Positions 62,014 to 64,000 of a stretch of 64,000 nucleotides of DNA are shown here, piece after piece. Source of the stretch: Bradyrhizobium lupini (GTDB taxonomy: Bacteria > Pseudomonadota > Alphaproteobacteria > Rhizobiales > Xanthobacteraceae); contig NZ_CP162553.1 of assembly GCF_040939785.1 (NCBI RefSeq), forward strand, positions 5,661,001 to 5,725,000. The letters run 5' to 3'. The notes below the pieces were generated by a model. The model made no database searches, was not told the origin of the DNA, and saw nothing but the letters and a program-made list of their open reading frames with translations. The position numbers were made by a program, and so were the translations under genes. Each line of letters opens with the position of its first letter. The first letter of the stretch is position 1.

Positions 62014-63576
62014 ATGGCCCCCGTGAACAAGTCCGATAAGGACCGCGTCATCATTTTCGACACCACCCTGCGCGACGGCGAGCAGTGCCCCGGCGCCACC
62101 ATGACCTTCGAGGAGAAGCTCGAGGTCGCCGAGATGCTGGACGATATGGGCGTCGACGTCATCGAGGCCGGCTTCCCCATTACCTCGGAAGGCGACTTCC
62201 AGGCGGTCAGCGAGATCGCCCGCCGCTCCAAGAACGCCGTCATCGCCGGTCTGTCGCGTGCCCATCCGGCCGACATCGACCGCTGCGCAGAAGCGGTGAA
62301 ATTCGCCAAGCGTGGCCGCGTCCACACCGTGATCGCGACGTCGCCGCTGCATATGCGGGTGAAGCTGAACAAGACCCCGGAGCAGGTGCTCGAGACCTCG
62401 GTGGCCATGGTCGCGCGCGCCCGCAACCAGATCGACGACGTCGAATGGTCGGCCGAAGACGGCACCCGCAGCGAGATGGACTATCTGTGCCGCATCGTCG
62501 AAGCCGTCATCAAGGCTGGCGCCACCACGGTGAACATTCCTGATACCGTCGGTTACACCACGCCCGACGAATACACCCACTTCATGAAGACGCTGATCGA
62601 GCGCGTGCCGAACTCGGACAAGGCGGTGTTCTCCGTGCACTGCCATAACGACCTCGGCATGGCGGTGGCGAACTCGCTGGCAGGCGTCATTGGCGGCGCG
62701 CGCCAGGTCGAGTGCACCATCAACGGCATCGGCGAGCGTGCCGGCAACGCCGCGCTGGAAGAGATCGTGATGGCGATCAACGTGCGCAACGACAAATTCC
62801 CTTTCTGGAATAAGATCGACACGACGCAGCTGACCCGCGCCTCGAAGGTGGTGTCGGCGGCGACCTCGTTCCCGGTGCAGTACAACAAGGCCATCGTCGG
62901 CCGCAACGCGTTCGCGCATGAGAGCGGCATCCATCAGGATGGCGTGCTGAAGGACGCTTCCACTTACGAGATCATGCGGCCCGAGATGGTCGGCCTCAAG
63001 CAGTCCTCGCTGGTGCTGGGCAAGCATTCCGGCCGCCACGCCTTCGTGCACAAGCTGGAGGAGATGGGCTACAAGCTCGGTCCGAACCAGCTGGAAGATG
63101 CGTTCACGCGGATGAAGGCGCTGGCCGACCGCAAGAAGGACATCTACGACGAGGACATCGAGGCGCTGGTCGACGAGGAGATGGCGGCTTCGCACGACCG
63201 CATCAAGCTGACCTCGCTGACCGTGATCGCCGGTACCCATGGCCCGCAGCGCGCGACGATGAAGCTCGATGTCGACGGCCAGATCAAGATCGAGGAGGCC
63301 GAAGGCAACGGGCCGGTCGATGCCGTGTTCAACTGCATCAAGCGCCTGGTGCCGCACGAAGCCAAGCTCGAGCTGTACCAGGTCCACGCCGTGACCCAAG
63401 GCACCGACGCGCAGGCCGAAGTCTCGGTGCGGCTGTCGCACGAGGGACGCGCGATGACCGCGCGCGCGGCGGATCCGGATACGCTGGTGGCCTCAGCAAA
63501 GGCCTATCTCGGCGCGCTCAACAAGATCGTCATGAAACGCCAGCGCGACACCGTAACGACCGCGGCGGCGAGCTGA
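62014..63576 (+). CDS. leuA: 2-isopropylmalate synthase
   Basis: This 520-residue enzyme joins acetyl-CoA to 2-oxoisovalerate, the first step of leucine synthesis. The catalytic TIM barrel shows VIIFDTTLRDGEQCPGATM, GADVIEAGFP-like VDVIEAGFPITSEGDF, HCHNDLGMAVANSLAGVI and NGIGERAGNAALEEIVMAI; the linker has the catalytic HESGIHQDGVLKD. The C-terminal LeuA allosteric domain (about residues 390-510) binds leucine for feedback inhibition. The start follows an AAAAGGAAA ribosome site. A leader peptide and hairpins upstream suggest attenuation. A hairpin follows the stop. Confidence 0.97.
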   Translation: MAPVNKSDKDRVIIFDTTLRDGEQCPGATMTFEEKLEVAEMLDDMGVDVIEAGFPITSEGDFQAVSEIARRSKNAVIAGLSRAHPADIDRCAEAVKFAKRGRVHTVIATSPLHMRVKLNKTPEQVLETSVAMVARARNQIDDVEWSAEDGTRSEMDYLCRIVEAVIKAGATTVNIPDTVGYTTPDEYTHFMKTLIERVPNSDKAVFSVHCHNDLGMAVANSLAGVIGGARQVECTINGIGERAGNAALEEIVMAINVRNDKFPFWNKIDTTQLTRASKVVSAATSFPVQYNKAIVGRNAFAHESGIHQDGVLKDASTYEIMRPEMVGLKQSSLVLGKHSGRHAFVHKLEEMGYKLGPNQLEDAFTRMKALADRKKDIYDEDIEALVDEEMAASHDRIKLTSLTVIAGTHGPQRATMKLDVDGQIKIEEAEGNGPVDAVFNCIKRLVPHEAKLELYQVHAVTQGTDAQAEVSVRLSHEGRAMTARAADPDTLVASAKAYLGALNKIVMKRQRDTVTTAAAS

Positions 63577-63586
63577 GGTTGCTACT

Positions 63587-63616
63587 ACCGCCTCTTCCGG
63601 AAGCGGGAGAGGCGGT
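63587..63616 (+). terminator. Hairpin after leuA
   Basis: ACCGCCTCT (63587-63595) pairs exactly with AGAGGCGGT (63608-63616) over a 12-base loop, 11 bases after the leuA stop. No clear T-run follows, so this is a candidate end or processing stem. Confidence 0.5.
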
Positions 63617-63746
63617 GCTTGCGGCGTTCACCATGAATGGCTGCCCTGCTAACGACCAATAGCAGCTGGTGATGTCGACCTGTATTGATGCTGACGGCAT
63701 AGGCCACCCGCGCGCCCGGTGGCCCAAATAACAACAGGGAGAGATT

Positions 63747-64000
63747 ATGCGCACCTTCGCGATCGCTGCGTCCATCGCGGTCCTGGCACTTGGCTTGACC
63801 GGGCCGGCATCGGCCCAGTCGCCCATCATCATCAAGTTCAGCCACGTGGTGGCCACCGACACGCCGAAGGGCAAGGCGTCGGAGAAATTCAAGGAGCTCG
63901 CCGAGAAGTACACCGGCGGCAAGGTCAAGGTCGAGATCTACCCGAACTCGACGCTTTACAAGGACAAGGAAGAACTCGAGGCGCTCCAGCTCGGCAGCGT
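63747..64000 (+). CDS. dctP: TRAP transporter substrate-binding protein DctP, N-terminal part
   Basis: The gene starts at ATG 63747 (site CAGGGAGAG) and runs off the window end. A signal peptide (AIAASIAVLALGLTGPASAQ) precedes the DctP start IIIKFSHVVATDTPKGKASEKF, then ELAEKYTGGKVKVEIYPNSTLYKDKEEL. DctP proteins bind C4-dicarboxylates or other organic acids for DctQM. The membrane subunits would be to the right. Confidence 0.92.
   Translation, partial: MRTFAIAASIAVLALGLTGPASAQSPIIIKFSHVVATDTPKGKASEKFKELAEKYTGGKVKVEIYPNSTLYKDKEELEALQLGS

Overview
The window looks like a chromosomal stretch of a high-GC alphaproteobacterium close to Bradyrhizobium. The reasons are the many branched-chain amino acid (Liv-type) ABC systems, Bug, TRAP and Ssu-like uptake systems, a PPK2 next to a liv operon, a y4iL-like catalase-fold protein, the codon usage and several short palindromic intergenic repeats. 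No rRNA, tRNA, CRISPR array, phage or intact insertion sequence was seen. It reads as core and accessory metabolism rather than a mobile island.

Layout. 1-5.0 kb: end of a Liv-type binding protein, then livG-livF-livH-livM and an overlapping ppk2. 5.0-6.05 kb: repeat-rich gap. 6.1-8.4 kb: large MscS channel. 8.5-11.1 kb: an unknown protein, a quinone-oxidoreductase-like enzyme and a divergent HxlR regulator. 11.5-14.4 kb: Bug-type binding protein and a frameshifted NAD-malic enzyme. 14.7-20.5 kb: BlaI repressor, M56 (BlaR-like) metallopeptidase, DUF1800 and DUF1501 proteins. 20.5-22.3 kb: RlpA and small proteins. 22.4-25.1 kb: a Baeyer-Villiger-type monooxygenase fused to an alpha/beta hydrolase. 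25.3-28.6 kb: small proteins, a carboxylesterase-fold protein lacking its nucleophile, a frameshifted DODA-type dioxygenase and a SemiSWEET. 28.6-31.3 kb: glgC-glgA. 31.6-36.9 kb: small membrane/Gly-Tyr-rich proteins, a 1023-aa winged-helix/ATPase regulator and a catalase-like heme protein. 37.1-43.9 kb: two divergent organosulfur (Ssu-like) units with SfnB-like and SsuD-like enzymes. 44.3-48.3 kb: CmcJ-like protein, second RlpA, Gfo/Idh/MocA oxidoreductase and a frameshifted orphan binding protein. 48.5-51 kb: short UvrA paralogue. 51.2-57.1 kb: a second liv operon with two binding proteins and a fused double ATPase. 57.3-61 kb: frameshifted FAD oxidoreductase, a protein of ~32-residue GGND repeats and an SMP-30-like protein. 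61.3-64 kb: small membrane protein, leuA with a probable leucine attenuator, and the start of a TRAP binding protein.

The most interesting observations are regulatory. Two arrays of four hexamers at exact 11-bp spacing (32595-32633 and 37029-37067) bracket the OmpR-type winged-helix regulator and point at the catalase-like gene and at a pair of small membrane proteins, which suggests an undescribed local regulon. A shared CTGTARCRTTAC motif precedes both blaI and the DUF1800-DUF1501 pair. A shared 13-bp element sits in both divergent organosulfur promoters. A leucine-rich leader peptide with nested hairpins precedes leuA.

Six genes carry apparent single-base frameshifts, several in or next to homopolymers. 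That pattern fits uncorrected sequencing indels better than six independent pseudogenes, so single-base oddities in this window, including a Walker A Lys-to-Asn change, should be read with that in mind.
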